Source of the DNA: Fulvia fulva
Lineage: Eukaryota > Ascomycota > Dothideomycetes > Mycosphaerellales > Mycosphaerellaceae
DNA length: 64,000 nucleotides
Reading direction: 5' to 3'
NCBI RefSeq assembly: GCF_020509005.1
Contig: NC_063013.1
Span: forward strand, 6,200,001-6,264,000
Both the position numbers and the translations under genes were made by a program. Below, piece after piece: positions 45,301-57,512 of the stretch (position 1 is its first letter; each line of letters starts with the position of its first letter). Below the pieces are notes generated by a model. That model was not told the DNA's origin. It made no database searches and worked only from the letters and a program-made list of their open reading frames with translations.

Positions 45301-47001
45301 TGAGCATACTCTGCACTGGTGAAAGCCATCCTTAGGGATAGGAATGGGTTCTTTCAAGTCTGTTACCTTGTGAAGATTCTGGAGCAAATTCTTCCCAAAG
45401 TGCGCAAATCTTCTATGCCAAAGCTCCCACTGCTTCAGGTCGGTCTCTGATTGAGCAGTCACAAAGGCATTCTCCATTGGTGGTGCACATGATGAGTAAT
45501 GTGCCCGTTCTTGTAGGAGAGGAGAAATCTCATCAATGAATGGAACCCCCCCAAGGAGCTTTGTCTGGACAACAGTCTCACCAGAGGGGGAAACAAGAGA
45601 AAATGATGGAGGTTGCACACCAAACTGCTTGCTAAACTGGTTCCATGAAACCAGGTTCACTCCTAGCTTGGGTACAAGCAGGACATCTTCCAAAACAACT
45701 TTTCTGCCAGCTCTCCCACTCATCTCTGCATTCCCAATATGAGTGGCCAATAAAAACCCACCTCCCACTTTGATCCATTTCTTCCTTGTCAAGGGAGTCA
45801 TAGATCTAAAGAGGCAGCTTTGGTCAGTCATATGGGATGAAGCACAGGAGTCAAGTAACCACTCTGACGAGGGGAACTTGCCTTGGACTTCTGCAGTTGA
45901 GTGAGCCACTTCATCATACTCATCATCATCAGACATTGTCTCTGGGGATGAGCTGCATGGTGACTCTTGGGCGGAGAAACCTTTTCCAGTCTTCTTTGCT
46001 TTAGAGGTATAAGACTGGGCCTGGTTCTTCTGGAGTGACAGCATGTCAGAGCTGAGTTTCTTCACCATTTTCTTAAGTTCTTCCATAGAGGACTTCTCTC
46101 TTGGTGTCCTCCTTGAAGTGGGTGGTGGAGTTCTCTTCTTCTTGACATGTGTTGTATTCTGGGAAGATGGTGGTTGGGAATGAGATCTAAGGACCTTTCT
46201 TGCCTCAGGCAAACTAGGGCAGTCCTTGATCAGATGATCCTTCTCACAGAGAAGGCAGGAGAGTGGTCTTGCTAGACCTGAGGGCTTGACCCAGGTGGCT
46301 GCCATGCCATACTCAGCCTTAGAGGGATCCAACCTGGCTTCTTGAGCTTCAAGGATCTTTAAGGTCCTTTCATGATCCATCTTTGGCTGAGCCATGATAG
46401 TATCCCTGGCTACATGGTAGTCAGGTGGCAGTGAGCTTAAGAGCTGGGTCATCCTCACATCAGCTTTCCTGTAATGCTGACCCTCTGGGTCAACATCAGC
46501 AATCCTTTTTCCAAGAGAAACCAGGTGTGTCCATGCAGATCTGATGGTGAACTCTTCACTCATCTCAAAGGTCACAAATTGCTTTGTGAGCTCATGTGCA
46601 TAGGTTGGTAGCACCTGGCTATACTTGTTCCAGAGATACACCCACTTCTCAGCAGCTCTTCCAGATTCACATGAGCCCTCAAGCTCAAATTCATCTTCTT
46701 CTGTGATCCTACTAAGGATACTGAAGTTGCATACTGCATTGTGTCTTGTCCATGTTGGCGTATTGAGGATCTCTTTGGTTGTAGCCTCTTCTTGGAGTTT
46801 CAGAGTCTTGCCCTTGATGTTGTCAAAAGACACTTCCATTAGGTCATCAATTGCAAAGAATGCTGATTGGCTCTCCATCTTGTATCTCTGAAGGTTGAAC
46901 CATCTCTTCCAATTGTCCCTCCCAAGAATTGGGATTTTGCCTCCCTTCTCCTCTGTCTTCTCTTGGTATGAATCCATAATAAATTGGATGTAATGAAACA
47001 A
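42346..47001 (-). pseudogene. Copia-1 gag-pol, one frame broken only by TAG codons
   Basis: One continuous frame of 1551 codons runs from 47001 to a TAA at 42346-42348. In order it has gag (NWKRWFNLQRYK near the start, CLLCEKDHLIKDCPS zinc knuckle near 46250), aspartic protease (EWLLDSCASSHMTDQ near 45860) and integrase (HRRFAHFGKNLL, LVSIDICGPLPISRLGFKYW). Reverse transcriptase (DVNNAFTESTLHKDIFMLPP, IILIHVDDIPIA) and RNase H (SVATSTMEAEYMAMNACAKQ) complete it. It is interrupted by seven TAG codons, first bases at 44331, 44262, 44028, 43893, 43842, 43794 and 42378. Each fits TGG or CAG changed by CpA-to-TpA mutation (for example SR-stop-VFDIK, normally SRWVFDIK). There is no frameshift. It replicates via reverse transcription when intact. 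Confidence 0.93.
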
Positions 47002-47410
47002 GGTGTATATGTTCCAAGGTGGTGGCTCAGATCCTGCTGAGGCTTCTGGTATAGAATGGGAAAGTTCGTAGGTGTGGATACCAAGGCCTGCTTAGTAAAG
47101 TAAAGAAGGAGCGGTGTGAGGTCTCGGGGCTAGGACACAGGTCTGTCTCTCCTAGCAGAGCTTCAAATGACTTACTTGAAGTCCTTCTTGATAGTATCTC
47201 GATGCAGTTCTGCCTACAGAGTATCTTCAAGGTATTGGCTTTGAGTAAGCCGCACAGAGTCCTTGTCTGGGTTACCTATCACTTAGTATCGAACTAAGCT
47301 CCTTAATAGGATAGACGGGGTAGACTTCTGATTCCTAGATGTTTTCTGCTACGATAGTAAGGGATACAAGTAACCTGTACTGATATAGGTTACTCTTATT
47401 CCTACACAAA

Positions 47411-47425
47411 CCCGGGCTTATAACC
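47411..47425 (-). other. Copia-1 primer-binding site
   Basis: On the minus strand GGTTATAAGCCCGGG directly follows the 5' LTR. The same 15-mer is found beside the Copia-2 LTR at 52561-52575. Confidence 0.75.
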
Positions 47426-47660
47426 TGTTAAACAGGTACGGGTAGATGGTAGCGGAGTGGAGTAAGAGATCAATCTTCAACTGACTAATAGCACGAGCAT
47501 GCAGGAATATATTAGGAACCAATGTGTTGATTGTGTTGGATGTCTATCTAAGCTAAAGGGGAGAGAAGGTATCTCCCTACAAGCTGAGTCATCGTGGATG
47601 CCTTAGGCTGCTAGATCACTTCCTGATTGTTGACTCCCTTTGAGATGCTACATCTTAACA
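47426..47660 (-). repeat. Copia-1 5' LTR
   Basis: 235 bp, less mutated than the 3' LTR. It is flanked on the right by TATAT, the duplicate of 42041-42045. Confidence 0.93.
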
Positions 47661-50480
47661 TATATTTTCTTAAAGGTACTTATAAAGGTCGTAAATCCGG
47701 CGTACGAAGGCTTTAGCCGATCGCGTATCTAGTCGCTAGAGAGTAGTTAGTCCTCCCTCTTTTCTAGCGCTTAGGTCTATGAGCTCTATAAACTTAGGGT
47801 TATAGCCTAAAGTAGCGTAGAATAGCGACATACTAGTAGTTTTGGAAAGGTAGTTATTGATCGCGAACTGAGCTAGACAAAGCTATTCTACCTAGTCATC
47901 TTATACCTCGTTAGTAAATATACGGAAATACTATTCTATTACTTAGTTAGTACGTTCCGACTGTCTATTAGTTTCTAAGTAGTATAAAGAACTTAGCTTA
48001 CGACTTGTACGAAGCATCTTATAAAGTTTCTTCTAGAAGGTAGTAACCTATTATTTACCGCGGTCTAAAGTAATAGTATTAGGAAATCCGCGTCGGGAGA
48101 ATATATACTTAAGGAAAAGTCACACCGTATTCTATATAGTTATCGCTCCGATTAGAATCAGCTCGACTTCCTTTGTTAGCCTATCTATTACGATTATAAT
48201 ATTCTTATAGGTTATACTATCGAGGGTACTATTAGGAAGTTCGACTATAAACTCTACTACAATATACCTCTAAGGTCGGTCCGGTACTAAAAGTAGGTAT
48301 AATAATCTAGGTAGCTAGGAGTATAGAGATTTCGTCGTACGGTATATACGGCAATTCGCGGTATATCTACGTACTAATCTTACTAAGCTAGGCTAATAGA
48401 ATTCTCGTACTACGAGTTTATAGGTTCGAGCTCGTCCTAGATATCCTACTACTAGAGCGTTATAATTTATTCTAATAAGCCGAGTCCGTAGGGCCTAGTT
48501 ATCGGGTACCTATAGGCTCTAACTATTGTACTAGTTTCGTATATATAATATATTACTATCTACCTTATAGTACGTAGGGTATATCTTCGCCTTCTATAAG
48601 AGTAGAGGGATAGTACTATCTTTCCGTAGTATCTTAATTGCCGCCTTAAGTTCTTAGTCTAGGGCGTAAGTAGTCGTTATACGGTACTCGAGTTTAGCTT
48701 CGACTTCGACTTTATTCGTAGTCTATACTTCCTAAGCTAGTACTAGCTATACTTATAGTACCTATTCTAGTTCTAGAATAAACTCGATTACTTTAGGATT
48801 TAGGGGAGTCGTCTCTTCTTCTTCGGGCGTATCTTCGATAGTAGCTCGTATAGAGTCGATCTTAAGGAATCGCTCTAGCGGAAGTAATGTCTAATACTAG
48901 TGCTAATTTCTCGGATCGTCTACCTCCTACGGAAGGTCCTAGCTACGTCTCGTTAGGCTATCTAGCTTCGTTCCTTATATACCTAGGCGGTATATAATCT
49001 AGAAGTTAAATTGTAATAGAAATTCTACCTATCGCGCTTATCGGCGATTTAGCTACTTCGTAGTCATAAAATATTCGAGGTTCTTATAGTCTATAAACAC
49101 TTTGACTAGATCGCCGTCCTCGTCTACTTCGTAAGTAAGCTCCGGGCGCTACTCTTCGAATGCTTTAATAATCGCGAGTAGTTCCTTATCGTAGATCTCG
49201 TAATTATACTCCTAGGGGCTTAGCATCTTCGAATAGAAAGCTATAGGATGTAACACTCCCTACTCGTTGTATTATAAGAGCATACCTATATTAATGAAGT
49301 CTAAGGAGTTAGTCTTAACGACGGTCTACCTACCCGGTATATAGTATACTAGTATACCCGTATTACTAAACGCTACTTTTAACGCCTCGAATACCCTCTA
49401 GCAATTATTAGTCTAGTTAATTCTACGCTTCTTATAATTGCTAGGCCTATCTAACTTCGTCAGGTTAGTTAATAGGGATATAATACGAGAGAAGGCCTCG
49501 ATAAACCTACGGTAGAAGTTTATAAATCCTATAAAGGCTTAGATATCCTTAAGATTAGTTAGTACTTCCTAGGTCTATATATATTCCAATTTCTCCGGGT
49601 CTATCCCGATACCCTAGGGTATAATAATAAGGCCTAGATATTTTATACGTTCCTAGTAGAACTCGGACTTATCGATATTAATAGTAAGCCCGGTATCTCG
49701 TAGCTTAACTAATACCTTTCGTACGTATTCGACGTATTCCTCTAGAGTGTCGCTAAAGATAAGGACGTTATCTAGATATACTAATATAAAGCTATCTAGA
49801 TGTTCCTATAGAACCTTATTAATATATAACTAAAAGGTTACGGGTCCGCTATAGAGGCCGAACGGTAATATAAGGCATTCGTATATACCGTAGCGTATTA
49901 CGAAAGCTATTAGCTACTCGTACCCTTCCGCGATACGTAACTTATTAAAGGCTACTATAATATCTAGTTTCGTAAAGTACTTCTTTCCGTATATACGGTT
50001 AAGCGTTTCCTATATTAATAGAATAGGATAGCGATTCTTAATAGTAATAGCGTTTAGCCTACGGTAGTTAATATATACTCGTAGCCCTCCTCTAGCTTTC
50101 TTACTACTAATACCGGTACCGGTGACTAGCTTGTTTTCTAACCGGCCTTATATACCTTGCCTTCTAAAGTCTATTTGAGTAACTATTTCTTAACGGCTTT
50201 ATTCTCCTTCTCGGCTAGTCCGTATAGCTTTCGATATAGCGGTTCTTAAGGTCTACCGGGTTTAATATAAATCTCGTAGTCGATACCTAGTCGGTAAGAT
50301 AGGTGTCCCTCGTAGTCCTTTAGTAAGAAAGTATCTATAATGTCGTAGTATATAGGCGGGAGCTTCTCTTTAGGATTGTAGTTAAACTACTTATTTAAGA
50401 ACTAATCTAAGTCATTAGCTACTATCGCGCTTATTTTAAGGCTATTATCGTTATTATCGTTATCCTCGCGCCCCGTAGGT
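47661..50480 (-). mobile_element. Gypsy-1 internal region, integrase, RNase H and reverse transcriptase, RIP-mutated
   Basis: Minus-strand reading from about 49930 to 49000 yields a Ty3/Gypsy reverse transcriptase (ECLILPFGLYSGPVTFQ, SFILVYLDNVLIFSDTLEEY), the tether and RNase H (YSKMLSPQEYNYEIYDKELL). Integrase follows at lower coordinates and continues past Copia-1 at 42045. Stops and CpA depletion are pervasive. Its 5' limit is near 50480. Confidence 0.8.
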
Positions 50481-50716
50481 ATAATATAGAAGTATTCGGC
50501 CCTAGGCCGGTACGCGTATATTAATACGGACAAGGCGTAAGATAGGGCGTAAACGTATTAATACCTTAGAATCGAATAACTTCTACGAAGAAGAGAAGAT
50601 AAGAAAGTCGCGAAGCTACGCTAAAGTAAACGTCGAGGTTAGGGTCTAGGGGCTAGGCGCGCTAGCGTACTAGGTTACGTAACACTAAGTATAGTCTTAC
50701 GAGGTGAACCGTAATA
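50481..50716 (-). repeat. Gypsy-type LTR (3' LTR of the next minus-strand remnant)
   Basis: It ends CCGTAATA and is followed by CTAGCCCCCCTCTT, the complement of a polypurine tract. The left boundary is approximate. Confidence 0.5.
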
Positions 50717-52152
50717 CTAGCCCCCCTCTTAAACTACCGTACGCCCTCGTACGTAGAAATATATCGCCGCGGGGTATATTCGTAAGGAAGAACCGTACTA
50801 TTAGAAAGCGCTAGCTTACGTCGGGTTGACCGTAGAGAGACTATATATCTTACCGTAGTAAGCCTTAAGTCGAGAGTCTATATTATACCGTAGTATACCT
50901 TAGATAAGCTAACTATATATTAAGCCTTAGCTTACCTTAAGTTGTATCTATATTACGCGGGCGTCGTAGGGTCAACTATCGGTAACGATATCTAGGTCGT
51001 CTAATATCTAACCTTTAGGCTTACGCTATCTAGGTAGTAGACCGGCCGCTAACGGGTTTTTATAATTATAATCTACTATCGCTTCCTCGGTACTACCTTT
51101 CAATTTACTATAAGGCACTTCTATAATAGTACTACCTTCCTAACGGACGGTATACTTTATATACTTCTTAGCTCTACTAGTCTATCTACTGTCTATAATC
51201 GCCTTAACCGCGTATTTATCTAGCTCCTCGCTATCGCCTTCGGAGGCCTTGATAAGTAGTTGACCTTAGCTTTAATTAGAGAATAGGTCGTCATTTACTA
51301 GGCGTAGTACGCTAGTATAGAACCTCGGGTATATACGTATACTTTCCTAAAGGTCGAGCTCGTATAGGTCTACGTTAATCTTACGGGTAATTGTAAAGGG
51401 ATCTATATTCTAATAGTTAAGTTTCTTATAGGGCCTTCGAGTACGGATGTTTCTAGTATCTAGCTAAACCTTATTACCGATTGCGTATCTTAGTATAGGC
51501 TTATACTTATTCGCTACGGTATCTACGTACCGCTCTTAGGTATATCTAAGCTATATAATGTAGTATACGTTAACGTTCTCTCTAAAAGTCGCGAAATCTT
51601 CTACGTACTACTTCGATAAGGCCTATACTTTCGAAAGCTTAGTACCGTTACCGCTCGTAGCGTAAGGTAACACCTCTATTCGAGGATTACGGCCTAGCGT
51701 TACGAAGAACGGTAATATACCTATAGTAGCGCTCTATTAATTGTTTAGAGTAAACTCTACGATAGGTAACTACTAGACCTAATCGTCCTACGTATAGTTA
51801 ACGTACGCGCGTAGGTACTATTCTATAGCTTAGTTCGTACGTTCTAACTACCTATTAGTCTAAGGGTAAAAGGTAGTCGAGATCTTTATACGTATAGCTA
51901 GACGCGCTATTAGAGCCTTCTAGAATTAGCTTACCTACTAACTACTACGGGCTTATACTACCGTATCGAGTAGGCCCTAATCCTTAATTACGTACTTTAA
52001 TACGGCGTCGTCCGCTACCTTAGGGGTCAAATCTACTACGGGCATAAGATGCTTCCTCTTAGTAAGTCTATAGGTTAGGGTAAGGATAGCGTTATACTTT
52101 ACGCCCTTAATACTATAACTATCCGGTAGCTCTACTAGATAATCGAGTACTA
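50717..52152 (-). mobile_element. Gypsy remnant: integrase C terminus and chromodomain-like region, RIP-mutated
   Basis: Minus-strand reading near 51500-51000 gives VQLDTRNIRTRRPYKKLNYQ, followed by IDPFTITRKINVDLYELDL and a basic tail resembling a chromodomain. The core piece near 51850-51700 matches the fragment at 5259-6031. It is cut at 52153 by the 408-bp LTR. Confidence 0.7.
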
Positions 52153-52560
52153 TATTACAAATATAGGTTAGTAGGTATATTATACAATACTAAGACTAAC
52201 TTAGTATATACTAAGTTAGTCGAGATAATAGTACGGCAATACTACCGAGACACCGTACGAATAGTAGGAGCGACTTAGAGGACCTAAAGTCGCTTACCTA
52301 GTTAATACGAGACTATTAGAGGAACTGCCGTCGTAGGATAAGATATAGGTAAAACCGATAAGGCGTAGTAAAATAGAACTAGGACTAGAGCAATATCCCT
52401 CTATATAGGTATAAGAGGCGTAGTCTCTATACCGATAGTAGAGACACCTTTAGTTTTAAATACTATTCTACTATATATCTTCGTATACTATATTAGTCCT
52501 TCCTCCTTCCCTATTACGTGTCCTAACTTCCGTATATATATATACTATACCTATTCAACA
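52153..52560 (+). repeat. Copia-2 5' LTR (408 bp)
   Basis: It has the same family and length as 6032-6439. It starts TATTACAAATATAGG and ends CTATTCAACA, and the Copia primer-binding site follows at once. The 28-bp perfect inverted repeat lies at 52194-52221. Confidence 0.85.
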
Positions 52561-52575
52561 GGTTATAAGCCCGGG
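52561..52575 (+). other. Copia-2 primer-binding site
   Basis: GGTTATAAGCCCGGG directly follows the 5' LTR and is identical to the Copia-1 site. Confidence 0.75.
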
Positions 52576-55072
52576 TTTACTTAATAGGACATCGATATAC
52601 TAAGGAAGTACGACGTAGGGTATTATACCCTATACCTAGAATCTATACGGTAACGTACTAATAGACTCGGGGAGTCTACTATACGGAACGCTACTAATAG
52701 ACTCGGGGAGTCTAAGCTTATTCTAACTACCGTAGTTGAGTAGAGCTTGCTATATATCTAAGGCTACCTTCGCTATAGAAGACTTAACGAGTTACGAGGG
52801 CCCCCGGAAGGTCGGCCCTACCCTTACTCGTAAGAACTAGAAGCGCTAGTTCGTTATACTACGAGACTATCTCGAAAGCCGGGAGGTATTCTAGGTTATC
52901 GACGACTCGTCGGCTAATCTCCTAGAATCCGTTACGCCTAAGATCACTTCGAAGGCGAATAGTATAGCGAGATATACTATCTTAGAATATTTGTCCGAGG
53001 AGGATAACTAAGAAATCTTAGATATACGAGATACAAAAGAGATCTAGAAACTTCTATAGAAGAAGTATAGTAAGGTCTATAAGGCATACGTAGTAGCGCT
53101 TATAAAACAGCTAGTATCGTTTAAGCTACCGGACGATTAGACAATTAGAAAAGGGTAGACATATCTAGGTAACCTATCTATATAGATTGCCGAAATAGAT
53201 AGTAAAGAGACCTACTATAAGGACCCTATCCGGAGGTTTAAGTAACTACTAAGCAGCCTCCCGGACGTCTACGCTAGTACTAGAGACACTATCCTAGCCT
53301 AGCTAAACCTAGGCTAGGAATCCGCTATAACCTTACTTAAATCCTACGAATTACGGATCTAAGAGAGTAAGGGCGAGACCGCTCTATACTCCTAGAGGTA
53401 AGGGGGTAAGAGCGGCTACTTTATCTACGATAGTAACTACCTAGTTATATTGTGCCCGGGACTAGATTCCGTAAAGGAGTTTATTAAAAAGAAGAATACC
53501 TAGAAGTAACTAGAGAAGAAGTCCTACAAAGAGCTAGTCCGGGATCTAGAGAAAGCCTAAAACGCCCTTAAGAAGTCTAGGAAATAGTAGAAGGATAGGA
53601 GAAGCCAATCCGATAATAAGATAAAGGTAAAGGCGATACGAGCCTATACCTTACGAGAAAGCGATACTAAGGAAAGATACGACGACGAAGTCGCCTATTC
53701 TACTACTAAAGTAAAAGGCAAGTTTCTAGCCTCCGAATAGTTACTAGACTCCTATACCTCCTTATATATAACTGATAATAAGTCTCTATTCAGATCGCTT
53801 AGGAAACTAGCGAGAAGGAAAGTAATTAAAGTCGGTAGGGGGTACCTAGATATATTCTATAAAGGAATAGTAACTATAGGAGGACTAACGGGGAAATAAA
53901 TCACGCTAGAGAAAGTCTTGTTTATTCCTAATCTCGGAGTTAATCTAGTTTTATAGAGGTAGTTTAGTAAGCAATTCGATATCGAACCTCTAAACTTTAT
54001 ACTTAAGTATAAGAGCGGAAAGCCTATCGTATAAATAGTACTACGAGGGGGGGTACCGGTAGTATCTTAGATATCCGACTCCCTAAACTAGGTAGATAAT
54101 AGGCCCCGGAGATATTACCCGCGGTTAATATTCCTAACGAGGAAGCTCTAGCCGCGGTAACTATAGAGGATTAGTAGGAGCTTCAGTATAGAAGATTCGT
54201 ATACCTAGGTAAAGGATTACTCCGGAACGTCTATAGGGTAAGTAATAAGAAGGACCCGATTCCTATCCCGGACGAGTATAACTATAAGGTATACTCTATT
54301 GCGAATATACGGAAGTTTAAAGGCGCTATCGTAGAACGAAAGAACGAAAGACTTACGCTTATATCTATCGACATCTACGGACCCTTCGAAAATACGACAT
54401 CTAGGCTAGGTTTTAAATACTAGCTAGAGATCGTAGATAACTTCTTAAGAAAGAAGTAGGTAATCCCGCTTAAGAACAAATCCGACGTACCGTAAGCACT
54501 ACGATAATAGCGGCTAACTATAGAGAAAGTATCGAAATGCTACGTAAGAGTAGTACGGAGTAACAATATACCTAAGCTACTAATAGTTCTAAAAGAATAG
54601 GAGAAAGAATCGGGTATTTAGTACGATACGACGGATACTTACAACTCTATACAAAACGGAGTAGTAGAAAGGTCAATCTAGGTATCGGAGAACGCGATCC
54701 GCGTAATACTCGAGGAATCGGGGATGCCGGTAGAATTCTAGCCTAAAGCGGTAGAGGTATAGGCGGTTATACGTAACTTACTACCGAACGGACCGTTACT
54801 TAACGGTATCTAACTTTCGCCGGAAGAAGCATTTACTATTAAGGTACCAACGGTAGATCACCTAAGAGTATAGGGTTATAGGGTAGTAGTTTACGTAGAA
54901 CCGAAATTATATCTAAAAGGGCTACGATAGGATAAGTTAATAAACCGGGGTAAGGAAGCTATTTTCGTTAGATACGGTTAATCGACTAAGTAATAGTTGT
55001 TCTAGGAGCTAGATATACGAGCTATTAGGTAGTATAGCTAAGTAGATTAGTTCGAAAATAAGAAGGGGGGAG
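52576..55072 (+). mobile_element. Copia-2 internal region, truncated, RIP-mutated (gag, protease, integrase)
   Basis: With TAG read as Trp/Gln, the plus strand shows gag at about 52850-53650 and a protease patch near 53740 (EQLLDSYTSLYITDN, originally DSCAS). Integrase lies at about 54200-54950 (LISIDIYGPFENTTSRLGFKY, YNSIQNGVVERSIQ). It closely parallels Copia-1. Reverse transcriptase, RNase H and a matching 3' LTR are absent: the element stops at a Gypsy LTR. Confidence 0.8.
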
Positions 55073-55246
55073 TATTACGGGTAGTGATCTATAAGACGAT
55101 AGTATAGGGTTGCCGTAAAACAAGCGTTATTCGGTAAGGCTACGAAAGAGAAGCGCGAAGCGCGCGAGATATATAGGGAAGCGCTAAGGCGCTAGTACGC
55201 GGAGAAGAGCCGCGGCGCGACGTTACGGTAGTAGTAAACCGTAATA
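55073..55246 (-). repeat. Gypsy-type LTR (174 bp)
   Basis: It has inverted TATTACGG/CCGTAATA termini. The complement of a purine tract, GTACCCCCCC, on the right marks it as the 3' LTR of a minus-strand element. No target duplication is seen. Confidence 0.6.
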
Positions 55247-55680
55247 GTACCCCCCCTTTAGATTGCTATTCGTCCTCGGACGGCTCTGTCTCTATAGTAG
55301 TATATCTACGAAAACTATATTATCCTCTAGTCTACCTTATTTAGCTTAATGTCGATCACTATATCCGTCGGGCGGCTAAGCTAGTACGGCTATATAGAGG
55401 CTTAGGGTATATTACGATAAGATACTAACGGCGACTCCTTAGAGAAGCCCGATCCTTATAGAAGTAGGTATACGCGGTTCTATAGTAGCCCTAGCGTAGT
55501 AAGTATCCTAGGATAAAACTCTATCGTACTCGTATTAAGTCTTATCGAGCGGCGTAACGTCCTTACTTATAGCTTAGACGCCGTTACGGGCGTATTAGTT
55601 TACGGTATAACTACCGGTATAGACGTACTCACGTTCTCCGTAGGCACCTAGCTAGACTTAGTATAAGATCGTAGTATACT
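55247..55680 (-). mobile_element. short Gypsy 3' remnant between LTR and LINE
   Basis: RIP-mutated sequence following the polypurine tract, in the same position as 40894 onwards in Gypsy-1. It is cut by the 3' tail of a LINE at 55681. No motif is confidently read. Confidence 0.45.
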
Positions 55681-57512
55681 AGATAGATAGATTTGTTATT
55701 CCCCTATCCTAGGACCCTATCCGGCCTATATAGGTATATATCTATTGTTATATATAAAGGGAAACCCGAATAGGTGAAAACCCTTCCCGCCCCCGACTAC
55801 TCCTTATCTAGATTAGCTTTCCCTCTAAACGTACGTAGTCTATATCACTACCCCGTTAGCCCCCGCTCCTAGCCGGTCTCGTCGCGCTACGTCGTATCCT
55901 CTCTTCCTATACTACTCCTACTAGGCGGTACTATTCTAGCTAGCCCTTCTCTAGTATCTAGTTCGTAATACGCCGTAGGTCCTTAGCGTTATTAAGAAGT
56001 GCCCTAATCGTCCGGTTCCTCGCCTTTACTATCTACTCCCCCTTCCTAGCGACCACCTCGGATAGACGAGGAGTGCGTACCGTACGTTCTAGGAGCGATA
56101 GCCGTAGGGGTAGCTAGTATTCGTGTATCCTAGAACCTTCCTCTATAATAGGTACCCCTAGAGGCCGATATATTCGCTTCATAGTTAGGTTACTATACTA
56201 CTCTATACCCTCGTAAGGCGGTAGTAGATAAGCTTCGGGGGGTGCTTAACCGCGGATTTCGTAGCTAACTATTCCTTAGGTTATCCCGCTAGCTAAGGGC
56301 GTCTACTATACCCTATAACCTAGTTGTTCTACCTCTCTTTCTATAGTTACTATATAAACAATTTCTTACCTTCCTATTATATTACTAGCTGTTCGTCCCT
56401 TACCCGGTAGTTCGGCTCGTTTCCGGGTCGAATGCCCTTATACGCTAGTACTAATTCGCGGGCCCTTACGACTATACTAGCGATAACCTTCTATACTAGG
56501 TACTATACCGACTTGCCTAAGTAGGAGGTCCGTAGTCCCTAGATATATAGGTCGATCGGCGGTATAGCGGTCTCGTACTTAAGCATCCTCGTTAGTAGCG
56601 ACTTATATACCCCGGTAACCTTCCTTAGGCATTAGTTTTAGATCTTCGCTAGCGGCGCGAGGAGTCTCTTCGATAGGTAGGCCCTCTCGCCTAAGGACTA
56701 CACTTGGCTACTATAGGTAAGGACTGGCCGTATAATAGCCGTATATAGAAGTCGTGACTACCGGAAGTCCGCCCCCTATATAGACGTAGTAAGCCTCTAG
56801 TATAATGCTATATTCTGTTTAGCTTTCCGTAATATTGCCTATACGTACTTCCTCTACCGTAGCGCCGGGTCTACCTATAGTCCGAGGATCCTAAGCTAAT
56901 TTACCGGGTTAGTCGTATACCCCTATATCTAGATAGAAGCTTATATATTATAGAACCGTAGCCGGCGCGTAAAGTATATTAGATTGTACTTTTCTAGGGC
57001 AAACCGAGCCCCGTGCCTCCTAGCCTAGTCCTAGTAGATCTTATACTTCTCTTCTAGTAGCCTATAGTTCTCCTTAGTCGAGGAAGACCACGCTAGGATA
57101 TTTGTGTCGTCTACGAAGCCGCTCGCAGCGGTATTCTAGGATTCTAGGGCTGGGAGTAGCGTCGCTATAAAGAAGAGGAACAGAATAGGTGCTAGCGTTA
57201 AGCCTTACGGGATTCTAGTATAGACTACTTAAAATAGGCTTCTATACTAGCCGACTAGGATCGACGTACTACGGTTTTAGAGGTAGGACCGTACAAAGTC
57301 AATAAGCCACTTAGGGAGTCCTTTCGACCTTAGGATATAGAGTAGCCGCGGGTATAACACGTAGTCGAAGGCTCCCGATATGTCTAGGCTAAGTAAGGAA
57401 GCTACCTTATCCCTATTCTTATACTAGATAGCCTTTACCTAAGAGGTAATAAGTTCTATCGCGGATAGCATCGATCGCTATAGGCGCGTACCTATCTAGG
57501 TATCCGGGAGTA
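55681..57512 (-). mobile_element. LINE-1 copy X, 3' part (minus strand)
   Basis: It begins with the complement of the (ATCT)n tail and matches the reverse complement of copy A from 5255 back to about 3427 (RNase H and most of the reverse transcriptase, including the complement of GFVDDTNILA near 57100). It ends abruptly at 57512, where a plus-oriented copy starts. Heavily RIP-mutated. Confidence 0.85.

Larger units (their letters stand above)
42046..47660 (-). mobile_element. Copia-1, complete young LTR retrotransposon (5615 bp)
   Basis: Two 235-bp LTRs (42046-42280 and 47426-47660) start TGTTAA and end TTAACA. The flanks have a 5-bp duplication TATAT (42041-42045 and 47661-47665). The primer-binding site is at 47411-47425 and the polypurine tract (GAGATGAGTGGGAG on the minus strand) lies just inside the left LTR. 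The LTRs differ at about a dozen positions, almost all C/T or G/A in CpA/TpG context, so the element inserted well after the surrounding Gypsy DNA was mutated and has itself been lightly hit by RIP. Confidence 0.95.
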
